A stretch of 64,000 nt of DNA from NCBI GenBank assembly GCA_964016875.1, contig OZ024729.1, positions 20,976,494 to 21,040,493 of the forward strand, written 5' to 3'. This document shows positions 24,639 to 37,646 of the stretch, one piece after another. Every line of letters begins with the position of its first letter. Positions within the stretch are counted from its first letter, which is position 1. This stretch comes from Fallopia convolvulus (taxonomy: Eukaryota > Streptophyta > Magnoliopsida > Caryophyllales > Polygonaceae). The translations under genes were made by a program, and so were the position numbers. Under the pieces are notes generated by a model. That model was not told where the DNA came from. It ran no database searches and was given only the letters and a program-made list of their open reading frames with translations.

Positions 24639-27600
24639 TTCCCGCTTAGTGTTGGAGAATCTCGTTAAGTCCATCTCTCGCTTCCCGTTTGGTGTTGGAG
24701 AATCTCGTTAAATCCATCCCTCGCTTCCCGCTTGGGGTTGGAGAATCTCGATAAATCCATCCCTCGCTTCCCGCTTGGGGTTGGAGAATCTCGTTGAGTC
24801 CAAACCTAGCTTCCCGCTTGGTGTTAGAGAATCTCGTTAAGTCCATCCCTCCCTTCCCGCTTGGGGTTGGAGAATCTCGATAAATCCATCCCTCGCTCCC
24901 CGCTTGGTGTTGGAGAATCTTGTTAAGTCCAAACCTCGCTTCCCGCTTGGTGTTGGAGAATCTCGTTAAATCCATCCCTCGCTTCCCGCTTGCGGTTGGA
25001 GAATCTCGATAAATCCATCCCTCGCTTCCCGCTTGGGGTTGGAGAATCTCGTTAAGTCCAAACCTCGCTTCCCGCATGGTGTTGGAGAATCTCGTTAAGT
25101 CCAAACCTCGCTTCCCGCTTGGTGTTGGAGAATCTCGTTAAATCCATCCCTCGCTTTCCGCTTGGGGTTGGAGAATCTCGATAAATCCATCCCTCGCTTC
25201 CCGCTTGGGGTTGGAGAATCTCGTTAAGTCCAAACCTCTCTTCCCGCTTGGTTTTGGAGAATCTCGTTAAATCCATCCCTCGCTTCCCGCTTGGGGTTGG
25301 AGAATCTCGATAAATCCATCTCTCGCTCCCCGCTTGGGGTTGGAGAATCTCGTTAAGTCCAAACCTCGCTTCCCGCTTGGTGTTGGAGAATCTCGTTAAA
25401 TCCATCCCTCGCTTCCCGCTTGGGGTTGGAGAATCTCGATAAATCCATCCCTCGCTTCCCGCTTGGGGTTGGAGAATCTCGTTAAGTCCAAACCTCGCTT
25501 CCCGCTTGGTGTTGGAGAATCTCGTTAAGTCCATCCCTCACTTCCCGCTTGGGGTTGGAGAATCTCGTTAAGTCCAACCTCGCTTCCCGCTTGGGGTTGG
25601 AGAATCTCGTTAAGTCCAAACCTCGCTTCCCGCATGGTGTTGGAGAATCTCGTTAAGTCCATCCCTCGCTTCCCGCTTGGGGTTGGAGAATCTCGTTAAG
25701 TCCAAACCTCGCTTCCCGCTTGGTGTTGGAGAATCTCGTTAAGTCCATCCCTCGCTTCCCGCTTGGGGTTGGAGAATCTCGTTAAGTCCAAACCTCGCTT
25801 CCCGCTTGGTTTTGAAGAAACTCGTTAAATCCATCCCTCGCTTCCCGCTTGGGGTTGGAGAATCTCGATAAATCCATCCCTCGCTTCCCGCTTGGGGTTG
25901 GAGAATCTCGTTAAGTCCAAACCTCGCTTCCCGCTTGGTGTTGGAGAATGTCGTTAAGTCCAAACCTCGCTTCCCGCATGGTGTTGGAGAATCTCGTTAA
26001 GTCCAAACCTCGCTTCCCGCTTGGGGTTGGAGAATCTCGTTAAGTCCAAACCACGCTTCCCGCATGGTGTTGGAGAATCTCGTTAAGTCCATCCCTCGCT
26101 TCCCGCTTGGGGTTGGAGAATCTCGATAAATCCATCCCTCGCTTCCCGCTTGGGGTTGGAGAATCTCGTTAAGTCCAAACCTCGCTTCCCGCTTGGTGTT
26201 GGAGAATCTCGTTAAGTCCAAACCACGCTTCCCGCATGGTGTTGGAGAATCTCGTTAAGTCCAAACCTCGCTTCCCGCTTGGGGTTGGAGAATCTCGTTA
26301 AGTCCAAACCTCGCTTCCCGCTTGGTGTTGGAGAATCTCGTTAAATCCATCCCTCGCTTCCCGCTTGGGGTTGGAGAATCTCGATAAATCCATCCCTCGC
26401 TTCCTGCTTGGGGTTGGAGAATCTGGTTAAGTCCAAACCTCTCTTACCGCTTGGTTTTGGAGAATCTTGTTAAATCCATCCCTCGCTTCCCGCTTGGGGT
26501 TGGAGAATCTCGATAAATCCATCTCTCGCTTCCCGCTTTGGGTTGGAGAATCTCGTTAAGTCCAAACCTCGCTTCCCGCTTGGTGTTGGAGAATCTCGTT
26601 AAATCCATCCCTCGCTTCCCGCTTGGGGTTGGAGAATCTCGATAAATCCATCCCTCGCTCTCCGCTTGGGGTTGGAGAATCTCGTTAAGTCCAAACCTCT
26701 CTTCCCGCTTGGTTTTGGAGAATCTCGTTAAATCCATCCCTCGCTTCTTGCTTGGGGTTGGAGAATCTCGATAAATCCATCTCTCGCTCCCCGCTTGGGG
26801 TTGGAGAATCTCGTTAAGTCCAAACCTCGCTTCCCGCTTGGTGTTGGAGAATCTCGTTAAATCCATCCCTCGCTTCCCGCTTGGGGTTGGAGAATCTCGA
26901 TAAATCCATCCCTCGCTCTCCGCTTGGGGTTGGAGAATCTCGTTAAGTCCAAACCTCTCTTCCCGCTTGGTTTTGGAGAATCTCGTTAAATCCATCCCTC
27001 GCTTCCCGCTTGGGGTTGGAGAATCTCGATAAATCCATCTCTCGCTCCCCGCTTGGGGTTGGAGAATCTCGTTAAGTCCAAACCTCGCTTCCCGCTTGGT
27101 GTTGGAGAATCTCGTTAAGTCCAAACCTCGCTTCCCCCTTGGGGTTGGAGAATCTCGTTAAGTCCAAACCTCGCTTCCCGCTTGGTGTTGGAGAATCTCG
27201 TTAAATCCATCCCTCGCTTCCCGCTTGGGGTTGGAGAATCTCGATAAATCCATCCCTCGCTTCCCGCTTGGGGTTGGAGAATCTCGATAAATCCATCCCT
27301 AGCTCCCCGCTTGGGGTTGGAGAATCTCGTTAAGTCCAAACCTCGCTTCCCGCTTGGTGTTGGAGAATCTCGTTAAGTCCATCCCTCGCTTCCCGCTTGG
27401 GGTTGGAGAATTTCGATAAATCCATCCCTCGCTCTCTGCTTGGGGTTGGAGAATCTCGTTAAGTCCAAACCTCTCTTCCCGCTTGGTTTTGGAGAATCTC
27501 GTTAAATCCATCCCTCGCTTCCCGCTTGGGGTTGGAGAATCTCGATAAATCTATCTCTCGCTCCCCGCTTGGGGTTGGAGAATCTCGTTAAGTCCAAACC

Positions 27601-27905
27601 TCGCTTCCCGCTTGGTGTTGGAGAATCTTGTTAAATCCATCCCTCGCTGCCCGCTTGGGGTTGGAGAATCTCGATAAATCCATCCCTCGCTCTCCGCTTG
27701 GGGTTGGAGAATCTCGTTAAGTCCAAACCTCTCTTCCCGCTTGGTTTTGGAGAATCTCGTTAAATCTATCCCTCGCTTCCCGCTTGGGGTTGGAGAATCT
27801 CGATAAATCCTTCTCTCGCTCCCCGCTTGGGGTTGGAGAATCTCGTTAAGTCCAAACCTCGCTTCCCGCTTGGTGTTGGAGAATCTCGTTAAGTCCAAAC
27901 CTCGC
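24639..27905. repeat. Family B unit, 76 monomers, one of them 42 bp (3,267 bp)
   Basis: This unit repeats the preceding one at a shift of 2,407 bp for its first part, including the 42-bp monomer near 25,573. It then carries an extended trimer tract at about 26,444-27,124. That is followed by a 'cccttggggttgg' monomer near 27,135 and a segment (27,115-27,898) that recurs at a 4,125-bp shift near 31,240. Confidence 0.78.
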
Positions 27906-30900
27906 TTCCCGCTTAGTGTTGGAGAATCTCGTTAAGTCCATCTCTCGCTTCCCGTTTGGTGTTGGAGAATCTCGTTAAATCCATCCCTCGCTTCCCGCTT
28001 GGGGTTGGAGAATCTCGAAAATCCATCCCTCGCTTCCCGCTTGGGGTTGGAGAATCTCGTTGAGTCCAAACCTAGCTTCCCGCTTGGTGTTAGAGAATCT
28101 CGTTAAGTCCATCCCTCCCTTCCCGCTTGGGGTTGGAGAATCTCGATAAATCCATCCCTTGCTCCCCGCTTGGTGTTGGAGAATCTTGTTAAGTCCAAAC
28201 CTCGCTTCCCGCTTGGTGTTGGAGAATCTCGTTAACTCCATCCCTCGCTTCCCGCTTGCGGTTGGAGAATCTCGATAAATCCATCCCTCGCTTCCCGCTT
28301 GGGGTTGGAGAATCTCGTTAAGTCCAAACCTCGCTTCCCGCATGGTGTTGGAGAATCTCGTTAAGTCCAAACCTCGCTTCCCGCTTGGTGTTGGAGAATC
28401 TCGTTAAATCCATCCCTCGCTTTCCGCTTGGGGTTGGAGAATCTCGATAAATCCATCCCTCGCTTCCCGCTTGGGGTTGGAGAATCTCGTTAAGTCCAAA
28501 CCTCTCTTCCCGCTTGGTTTTGGAGAATCTCGTTAAATCCATCCCTCGCTTCCCGCTTGGGGTTGGAGAATCTCGATAAATCCATCTCTCGCTCCCCGCT
28601 TGGGGTTGGAGAATCTCGTTAAGTCCAAACCTCGCTTCCCGCTTGGTGTTGGAGAATCTCGTTAAATCCATCCCTCGCTTCCCGCTTGGGGTTGGAGAAT
28701 CTCGATAAATCCATCCCTCGCTTCCTGCTTGGGGTTGGAGAATCTCGTTAAGTCCAAACCTCGCTTCCCGCTTGGTGTTGGAGAATCTCGTTAAGTCCAT
28801 CCCTCATTTCCCGCTTGGGGTTGGAGAATCTCGTTAAGTCCAACCTCGCTTCCCGCTTGGGGTTGGAGAATCTCGTTAAGTCCAAACCTCGCTTCCCGCA
28901 TGGTGTTGGAGAATCTCGCTAAGTCCATCCCTCGCTTCCCGCTTGGGGTTGGAGAATCTCGTTAAGTCCAAACCTCGCTTCTCGCTTGGTGTTGGAGAAT
29001 CTCGTTAAATCCATCCCTCGCTTCCCGCTTGGGGTTGGAGAATCTCGATAAATCCATCCCTCGCTCTCCGCTTGGGGTTGGAGAATCTCGTTAAGTCCAA
29101 ACCTCTCTTCCCGCTTGGTTTTGTAGAATCTCGTTAAATCCATCCCTCGCTTCTCGCTTGGGGTTGGAGAATCTCGATAAATCCATCTCTCGCTCCCCGC
29201 TTGGGGTTGGAGAATCTCGTTAAGTCCAAACCTCGCTTCCCGCTTGGTGTTGGAGAATCTCGTTAAATCCATCCCTCGCTTCCCGCTTGGGGTTGGAGAA
29301 TCTCGATAAATCCATCCCTCGCTTCCCGCTTGGGGTTGGAGAATCTCGTTAAGTCCAAACCTCGCTTCCCGCATGGTGTTGGAGAATCTCGCTAAGTCCA
29401 TCCCTCGCTTCCCGCTTGGGGTTGGAGAATCTCGTTAAGTCCAAACCTCGCTTCCCGCTTGGTGTTGGAAAATCTCGTTAAATCCATCCCTCGCTTCCCG
29501 CTTGGGGTTGGAGAATCTCGATAAATCCATCCCTCGCTTCCCGCTTGGGGTTGGAGAATCTCGTTAAGTCCAAACCTCGCTTTTCGCTTGGTGTTGGAGA
29601 ATCTCGTTAAGTCCATCCCTCACTTCCCGCTTGGGGTTGGAGAATCTCGTTAAGTCCAACCTCGCTTCCCGCTTGGGGTTGGAGAATCTCGTTAAGTCCA
29701 AACCTCGCTTCCCGCATGGTGTTGGAGAATCTCGCTAAGTCCATCCCTCGCTTCCCGCTTGGGGTTGGAGAATCTCGTTAAGTCCAAACCTCGCTTCCCG
29801 CTTGGTGTTGGAGAATCTCGTTAAATCCATCCCTCGCTTCCCGCTTGGGGTTGGAGAATCTCGATAAATCCATCCCTCGCTCTCCGCTTGGGGTTGGAGA
29901 ATCTCGTTAAGTCCAAACCTCTCTTCCCGCTTGGTTTTGTAGAATCTCGTTAAATCCATCCCTCGCTTCCCGCTTGGTGTTGGAGAATCTCGTTAAGTCC
30001 ATCCCTCGCTTCCCGCTTGGGGTTGGAGAATCTCGTTAAGTCCAAACCTCGCTTCCCGCTTGGTTTTGAAGAATCTCGTTAAATCCATCCCTCGCTTCCC
30101 GCTTGGGGTTGGAGAATCTCGATAAATCCATCCCTCGCTTCCCGCTTGGGGTTGGAGAATCTCGTTAAGTCCAAACCTCGCTTCCCGCTTGGTGTTGGAG
30201 AATCTCGTTAAGTCCAAACCTCGCTTCCCGCATGGTGTTGGAGAATCTCGTTAAGTCCAAACCTCGCTTCCCGCTTGGGGTTGGAGAATCTCGTTAAGTC
30301 CAAACCACGCTTCCCGCATGGTGTTGGAGAATCTCGTTAAGTCCATCGCTCGCTTCCCGCTTGGGGTTGGAGAATCTCGATAAATCCATCCCTCGCTTCC
30401 CGCTTGGGGTTAGAGAATCTCGTTAAGTCCAAACCTCGCTTCCCGCTTGGTGTTGGAGAATCTCGTTAAGTCCAAACCTCGCTTCCCGCATGGTGTTGGA
30501 GAATCTCGTTAAGTCCAAACCTCGCTTCCCGCTTGGGGTTGGAGAATCTCGTTAAGTCCAAACCTCGCTTCCCGCTTGGTGTTGGAGAATCTCGTTAAAT
30601 CCATCCCTCGCTTCCCGCTTGGGGTTGGAGAATCTCGATAAATCCATCCCTCGCTTCCCGCTTGGGGTTGGAGAATCTTGTTAAGTCCAAACCTCTCTTA
30701 CCGCTTGGTTTTGGAGAATCTTGTTAAATCCATCCCTCGCTTCCCGCTTGGGGTTGGAGAATCTCGATAAATCCATCTCTCGCTTCCCGCTTGGGGTTGG
30801 AGAATCTCGTTAAGTCCAAACCTCGCTTCCCGCTTGGTGTTGGAGAATCTCGTTAAATCCATCCCTCGCTTCCCGCTTGGGGTTGGAGAATCTCGATAAA

Positions 30901-32030
30901 TCCATCTCTCGCTCCCCGCTTGGGGTTGGAGAATCTCGTTAAGTCCAAACCTCGCTTCCCGCTTGGTGTTGGAGAATCTCGTTAAATCCATCCCTCGCTT
31001 CCCGCTTGGGGTAGGAGAATCTCGATAAATCCATCCCTCGCTCTCCGCTTGGGGTTGGAGAATCTCGTTAAGTCCAAACCTCTCTTCCCGCTTGGTTTTG
31101 GAGAATCTCGTTAAATCCATCCCTCGCTTCCCGCTTGGGGTTGGAGAATCTCGATAAATCCATCTCTCGCTCCCCGCTTGGGGTTGGAGAATCTCGTTAA
31201 GTCCAAACCTCGCTTCCCGCTTGGTGTTGGAGAATCTCGTTAAGTCCAAACCTCGCTTCCCACTTGGGGTTGGAGAATCTCGTTAAGTCCAAACCTCGCT
31301 TCCCGCTTGGTGTTGGAGAATCTCGTTAAATCCATCCCTCGCTTCCCGCTTGGGGTTGGAGAATCTCGATAAATCCATCCCTCGCTTCCCGCTTGGGGTT
31401 GGAGAATCTCGATAAATCCATCCCTAGCTCCCCGCTTGGGGTTGGAGAATCTCGTTAAGTCCAAACCTCGCTTCCCGCTTGGTGTTGGAGAATCTCGTTA
31501 AGTCCATCCCTCGCTTCCCGCTTGGGGTTGGAGAATTTCGATAAATCCATCCCTCGCTCTCCGCTTGGGGTTGGAGAATCTCGTTAAGTCCAAACCTCTC
31601 TTCCCGCTTGGTTTTGGAGAATCTCGTTAAATCCATCCCTCGCTTCCCGCTTGGGGTTGGAGAATCTCGATAAATCTATCTCTCGCTCCCCGCTTGGGGT
31701 TGGAGAATCTCGTTAAGTCCAAACCTCGCTTCCCGCTTGGTGTTGGAGAATCTTGTTAAATCCATCCCTCGCTGCCCGCTTGGGGTTGGAGAATCTCGAT
31801 AAATCCATCCCTCGCTCTCCGCTTGGGGTTGGAGAATCTCGTTAAGTCCAAACCTCTCTTCCCGCTTGGTTTTGGAGAATCTCGTTAAATCCATCCCTCG
31901 CTTCCCGCTTGGGGTTGGAGAATCTCGATAAATCCTTCTCTCGCTCCCCGCTTGGGGTTGGAGAATCTCGTTAAGTCCAAACCTCGCTTCCCGCTTGGTG
32001 TTGGAGAATCTCGTTAAGTCCAAACCTCGC
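27906..32030. repeat. Family B unit, 96 monomers, three of them 42 bp (4,125 bp)
   Basis: This is the longest spacing between 'cttagtg' markers in family B. The three short monomers lie near 28,018 (gaaaatcc for gataaatcc), 28,840 and 29,655. Two partial copies of an 816-bp block (18 monomers of 43 bp and one of 42 bp) at about 28.8-30.0 kb share 'ctcgctaagtcc' and 'gttttgtag' monomers. The distal part, from about 30,779, belongs to the 3,395-bp tandem duplication. Confidence 0.78.
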
Positions 32031-35000
32031 TTCCCGCTTAGTGTTGGAGAATCTCGTTAAGTCCATCTCTCGCTTCCCGTTTGGTGTTGGAGAATCTCGT
32101 TAAATCCATCCCTCGCTTCCCGCTTGGGGTTGGAGAATCTCGATAAATCCATCCCTCGCTTCCCGCTTGGGGTTAGAGAATCTCGTTGAGTCCAAACCTA
32201 GCTTCCCGCTTGGTGTTAGAGAATCTCGTTAAGTCCATCCCTCCCTTCCCGCTTGGGGTTGGAGAATCTCGATAAATCCATCCCTTGCTCCCCGCTTGGT
32301 GTTGGAGAATCTTGTTAAGTCCAAACCTCGCTTCCCGCTTGGTGTTGGAGAATCTCGTTAACTCCATCCCTCGCTTCCCGCTTGCGGTTGGAGAATCTCG
32401 ATAAATCCATCCCTCGCTTCCCGCTTGGGGTTGGAGAATCTCGTTAAGTCCAAACCTCGCTTCCCGCATGGTGTTGGAGAATCTCGTTAAGTCCAAACCT
32501 CGCTTCCCGCTTGGTGTTGGAGAATCTCGTTAAATCCATCCCTCGCTTTCCGCTTGGGGTTGGAGAATCTCGATAAATCCATCCCTCGCTTCCCGCTTGG
32601 GGTTGGAGAATCTCGTTAAGTCCAAACCTCTCTTCCCGCTTGGTTTTGGAGAATCTCGTTAAATCCATCCCTCGCTTCCCGCTTGGGGTTGGAGAATCTC
32701 GATAAATCCATCTCTCGCTCCCCGCTTGGGGTTGGAGAATCTCGTTAAGTCCAAACCTCGCTTCCCGCTTGGTGTTGGAGAATCTCGTTAAATCCATCCC
32801 TCGCTTCCCGCTTGGGGTTGGAGAATCTCGATAAATCCATCCCTCGCTTCCCGCTTGGGGTTGGAGAATCTCGTTAAGTCCAAACCTCGCTTCCCGCTTG
32901 GTGTTGGAGAATCTCGTTAAGTCCATCCCTCACTTCCCGCTTGGGGTTGGAGAATCTCGTTAAGTCCAACCTCGCTTCCCGCTTGGGGTTGGAGAATCTC
33001 GTTAAGTCCAAACCTCGCTTCCCGCATGGTGTTGGAGAATCTCGCTAAGTCCATCCCTCGCTTCCCGCTTGGGGTTGGAGAATCTCGTTAAGTCCAAACC
33101 TCGCTTCCCGCTTGGTGTTGGAGAATCTCGTTAAATCCATCCCTCGCTTCCCGCTTGGGGTTGGAGAATCTCGATAAATCCATCCCTCGCTCTCCGCTTG
33201 GGGTTGGAGAATCTCGTTAAGTCCAAACCTCTCTTCCCGCTTGGTTTTGTAGAATCTCGTTAAATCCATCCCTCGCTTCTCGCTTGGGGTTGGAGAATCT
33301 CGATAAATCCATCTCTCGCTCCCCGCTTGGGGTTGGAGAATCTCGTTAAGTCCAAACCTCGCTTCCCGCTTGGTGTTGGAGAATCTCGTTAAATCCATCC
33401 CTCGCTTCCCGCTTGGGGTTGGAGAATCTCGATAAATCCATCCCTCGCTTCCCGCTTGGGGTTGGAGAATCTCGTTAAGTCCAAACCTCGCTTCCCGCAT
33501 GGTGTTGGAGAATCTCGCTAAGTCCATCCCTCGCTTCCCGCTTGGGGTTGGAGAATCTCGTTAAGTCCAAACCTCGCTTCCCGCTTGGTGTTGGAGAATC
33601 TCGTTAAATCCATCCCTCGCTTCCCTCTTGGGGTTGGAGAATCTCGATAAATCCATCCCTCGCTTCCCGCTTGGGGTTGGAGAATCTCGTTAAGTCCAAC
33701 CTCGCTTCCCGCTTGGGGTTGGAGAATCTCGTTAAGTCCAAACCTCGCTTCCCGCATGGTGTTGGAGAATCTCGCTAAGTCCATCCCTCGCTTCCCGCTT
33801 GGGGTTGGAGAATCTCGTTAAGTCCAAACCTCGCTTCCCGCTTGGTGTTGGAGAATCTCGTTAAATCCATCCCTCGCTTCCCGCTTGGGGTTGGAGAATC
33901 TCGATAAATCCATCCCTCGCTCTCCGCTTGGGGTTGGAGAATCTCGTTAAGTCCAAACCTCTCTTCCCGCTTGGTTTTGTAGAATCTCGTTAAATCCATC
34001 CCTCGCTTCCCGCTTGGTGTTGGAGAATCTCGTTAAGTCCATCCCTCGCTTCCCGCTTGGGGTTGGAGAATCTCGTTAAGTCCAAACCTCGCTTCCCGCT
34101 TGGTTTTGAAGAATCTCGTTAAATCCATCCCTCGCTTCCCGCTTGGGGTTGGAGAATCTCGATAAATCCATCCCTCGCTTCCCGCTTGGGGTTGGAGAAT
34201 CTCGTTAAGTCCAAACCTCGCTTCCCGCTTGGTGTTGGAGAATCTCGTTAAATCCATCCCTCGCTTCCCGCTTGGGGTTGGAGAATCTCGATAAATCCAT
34301 CTCTCGCTCCCCGCTTGGGGTTGGAGAATCTCGTTAAGTCCAAACCTCGCTTCCCGCTTGGTGTTGGAGAATCTCGTTAAATCCATCCCTCGCTTCCCGC
34401 TTGGGGTTGGAGAATCTCGATAAATCCATCCCTCGCTCTCCGCTTGGGGTTGGAGAATCTCGTTAAGTCCAAACCTCTCTTCCCGCTTGGTTTTGGAGAA
34501 TCTCGTTAAATCCATCCCTCGCTTCCCGCTTGGGGTTGGAGAATCTCGATAAATCCATCTCTCGCTCCCCGCTTGGGGTTGGAGAATCTCGTTAAGTCCA
34601 AACCTCGCTTCCCGCTTGGTGTTGGAGAATCTCGTTAAGTCCAAACCTCGCTTCCCACTTGGGGTTGGAGAATCTCGTTAAGTCCAAACCTCGCTTCCCG
34701 CTTGGTGTTGGAGAATCTCGTTAAATCCATCCCTCGCTTCCCGCTTGGGGTTGGAGAATCTCGATAAATCCATCCCTCGCTTCCCGCTTGGGGTTGGAGA
34801 ATCTCGATAAATCCATCCCTAGCTCCCCGCTTGGGGTTGGAGAATCTCGTTAAGTCCAAACCTCGCTTCCCGCTTGGTGTTGGAGAATCTCGTTAAGTCC
34901 ATCCCTCGCTTCCCGCTTGGGGTTGGAGAATTTCGATAAATCCATCCCTCGCTCTCCGCTTGGGGTTGGAGAATCTCGTTAAGTCCAAACCTCTCTTCCC

Positions 35001-37646
35001 GCTTGGTTTTGGAGAATCTCGTTAAATCCATCCCTCGCTTCCCGCTTGGGGTTGGAGAATCTCGATAAATCTATCTCTCGCTCCCCGCTTGGGGTTGGAG
35101 AATCTCGTTAAGTCCAAACCTCGCTTCCCGCTTGGTGTTGGAGAATCTTGTTAAATCCATCCCTCGCTGCCCGCTTGGGGTTGGAGAATCTCGATAAATC
35201 CATCCCTCGCTCTCCGCTTGGGGTTGGAGAATCTCGTTAAGTCCAAACCTCTCTTCCCGCTTGGTTTTGGAGAATCTCGTTAAATCCATCCCTCGCTTCC
35301 CGCTTGGGGTTGGAGAATCTCGATAAATCCTTCTCTCGCTCCCCGCTTGGGGTTGGAGAATCTCGTTAAGTCCAAACCTCGCTTCCCGCTTGGTGTTGGA
35401 GAATCTCGTTAAGTCCAAACCTCGCTTCCCGCTTAGTGTTGGAGAATCTCGTTAAGTCCATCTCTCGCTTCCCGTTTGGTGTTGGAGAATCTCGTTAAAT
35501 CCATCCCTCGCTTCCCGCTTGGGGTTGGAGAATCTCGATAAATCCATCCCTCGCTTCCCGCTTGGGGTTAGAGAATCTCGTTGAGTCCAAACCTAGCTTC
35601 CCGCTTGGTGTTAGAGAATCTCGTTAAGTCCATCCCTCCCTTCCCGCTTGGGGTTGGAGAATCTCGATAAATCCATCCCTTGCTCCCCGCTTGGTGTTGG
35701 AGAATCTTGTTAAGTCCAAACCACGCTTCCCGCTTGGTGTTGGAGAATCTCGTTAACTCCATCCCTCGCTTCCCGCTTGCGGTTGGAGAATCTCGATAAA
35801 TCCATCCCTCGCTTCCCGCTTGGGGTTGGAGAATCTCGTTAAGTCCAAACCTCGCTTCCCGCATGGTGTTGGAGAATCTCGTTAAGTCCAAACCTCGCTT
35901 CCCGCTTGGTGTTGGAGAATCTCGTTAAATCCATCCCTCGCTTTCCGCTTGGGGTTGGAGAATCTCGATAAATCCATCCCTCGCTTCCCGCTTGGGGTTG
36001 GAGAATCTCGTTAAGTCCAAACCTCTCTTCCCGCTTGGTTTTGGAGAATCTCGTTAAATCCATCCCTCGCTTCCCGCTTGGGGTTGGAGAATCTCGATAA
36101 ATCCATCTCTCGCTCCCCGCTTGGGGTTGGAGAATCTCGTTAAGTCCAAACCTCGCTTCCCGCTTGGTGTTGGAGAATCTCGTTAAATCCATCCCTCGCT
36201 TCCCGCTTGGGGTTGGAGAATCTCGATAAATCCATCCCTCGCTTCCCGCTTGGGGTTGGAGAATCTCGTTAAGTCCAAACCTCGCTTCCCGCTTGGTGTT
36301 GGAGAATCTCGTTAAGTCCATCCCTCACTTCCCGCTTGGGGTTGGAGAATCTCGTTAAGTCCAACCTCGCTTCCCGCTTGGGGTTGGAGAATCTCGTTAA
36401 GTCCAAACCTCGCTTCCCGCATGGTGTTGGAGAATCTCGTTAAGTCCATCCCTCGCTTCCCGCTTGGGGTTGGAGAATCTCGTTAAGTCCAAACCTCGCT
36501 TCCCGCTTGGTGTTGGAGAATCTCGTTAAATCCATCCCTCGCTTCCCGCTTGGGGTTGGAGAATCTCGATAAATCCATCCCTCGCTCTCCGCTTGGGGTT
36601 GGAGAATCTCGTTAAGTCCAAACCTCTCTTCCCGCTTGGTTTTGTAGAATCTCGTTAAATCCATCCCTCGCTTCTCGCTTGGGGTTGGAGAATCTCGATA
36701 AATCCATCTCTCGCTCCCCGCTTGGGGTTGGAGAATCTCGTTAAGTCCAAACCTCGCTTCCCGCTTGGTGTTGGAGAATCTCGTTAAATCCATCCCTCGC
36801 TTCCCGCTTGGGGTTGGAGAATCTCGATAAATCCATCCCTCGCTTCCCGCTTGGGGTTGGAGAATCTCGTTAAGTCCAAACCTCGCTTCCCGCATGGTGT
36901 TGGAGAATCTCGCTAAGTCCATCCCTCGCTTCCCGCTTGGGGTTGGAGAATCTCGTTAAGTCCAAACCTCGCTTCCCGCTTGGTGTTGGAGAATCTCGTT
37001 AAATCCATCCCTCGCTTCCCTCTTGGGGTTGGAGAATCTCGATAAATCCATCCCTCGCTTCCCGCTTGGGGTTGGAGAATCTCGTTAAGTCCAACCTCGC
37101 TTCCCGCTTGGGGTTGGAGAATCTCGTTAAGTCCAAACCTCGCTTCCCGCATGGTGTTGGAGAATCTCGCTAAGTCCATCCCTCGCTTCCCGCTTGGGGT
37201 TGGAGAATCTCGTTAAGTCCAAACCTCGCTTCCCGCTTGGTGTTGGAGAATCTCGTTAAATCCATCCCTCGCTTCCCGCTTGGGGTTGGAGAATCTCGAT
37301 AAATCCATCCCTCGCTCTCCGCTTGGGGTTGGAGAATCTCGTTAAGTCCAAACCTCTCTTCCCGCTTGGTTTTGTAGAATCTCGTTAAATCCATCCCTCG
37401 CTTCCCGCTTGGTGTTGGAGAATCTCGTTAAGTCCATCCCTCGCTTCCCGCTTGGGGTTGGAGAATCTCGTTAAGTCCAAACCTCGCTTCCCGCTTGGTT
37501 TTGAAGAATCTCGTTAAATCCATCCCTCGCTTCCCGCTTGGGGTTGGAGAATCTCGATAAATCCATCCCTCGCTTCCCGCTTGGGGTTGGAGAATCTCGT
37601 TAAGTCCAAACCTCGCTTCCCGCTTGGTGTTGGAGAATCTCGTTAA
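30779..37646. repeat. Near-identical 3,395-bp tandem duplication
   Basis: Bases from about 30,779 to 34,251 match 34,174 to 37,646 at a constant shift of 3,395 bp, that is 79 monomers of which two are 42 bp. I saw only a few substitutions between the copies: gtaggag near 31,013 against gttggag, ctcgct near 33,045 against ctcgtt near 36,440, and cctcgc near 32,328 against ccacgc near 35,723. Both 42-bp monomers (near 32,966 and 33,696; 36,361 and 37,091) are in both copies. This is among the youngest large duplications in the window. Confidence 0.88.
32031..35425. repeat. Family B unit, 79 monomers (3,395 bp), first full copy
   Basis: This unit runs from one 'cttagtg' marker to the next and covers one period of the 3,395-bp tandem duplication. 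Its contents in order are 'gttgagtccaaacctagc', a 'gttaactcc' monomer near 32,360, a 'cttgcggttgg' monomer, two 42-bp monomers, 'ctcgctaagtcc' and 'gttttgtag' monomers, then the trimer tract at 34,033-34,644. Confidence 0.85.
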
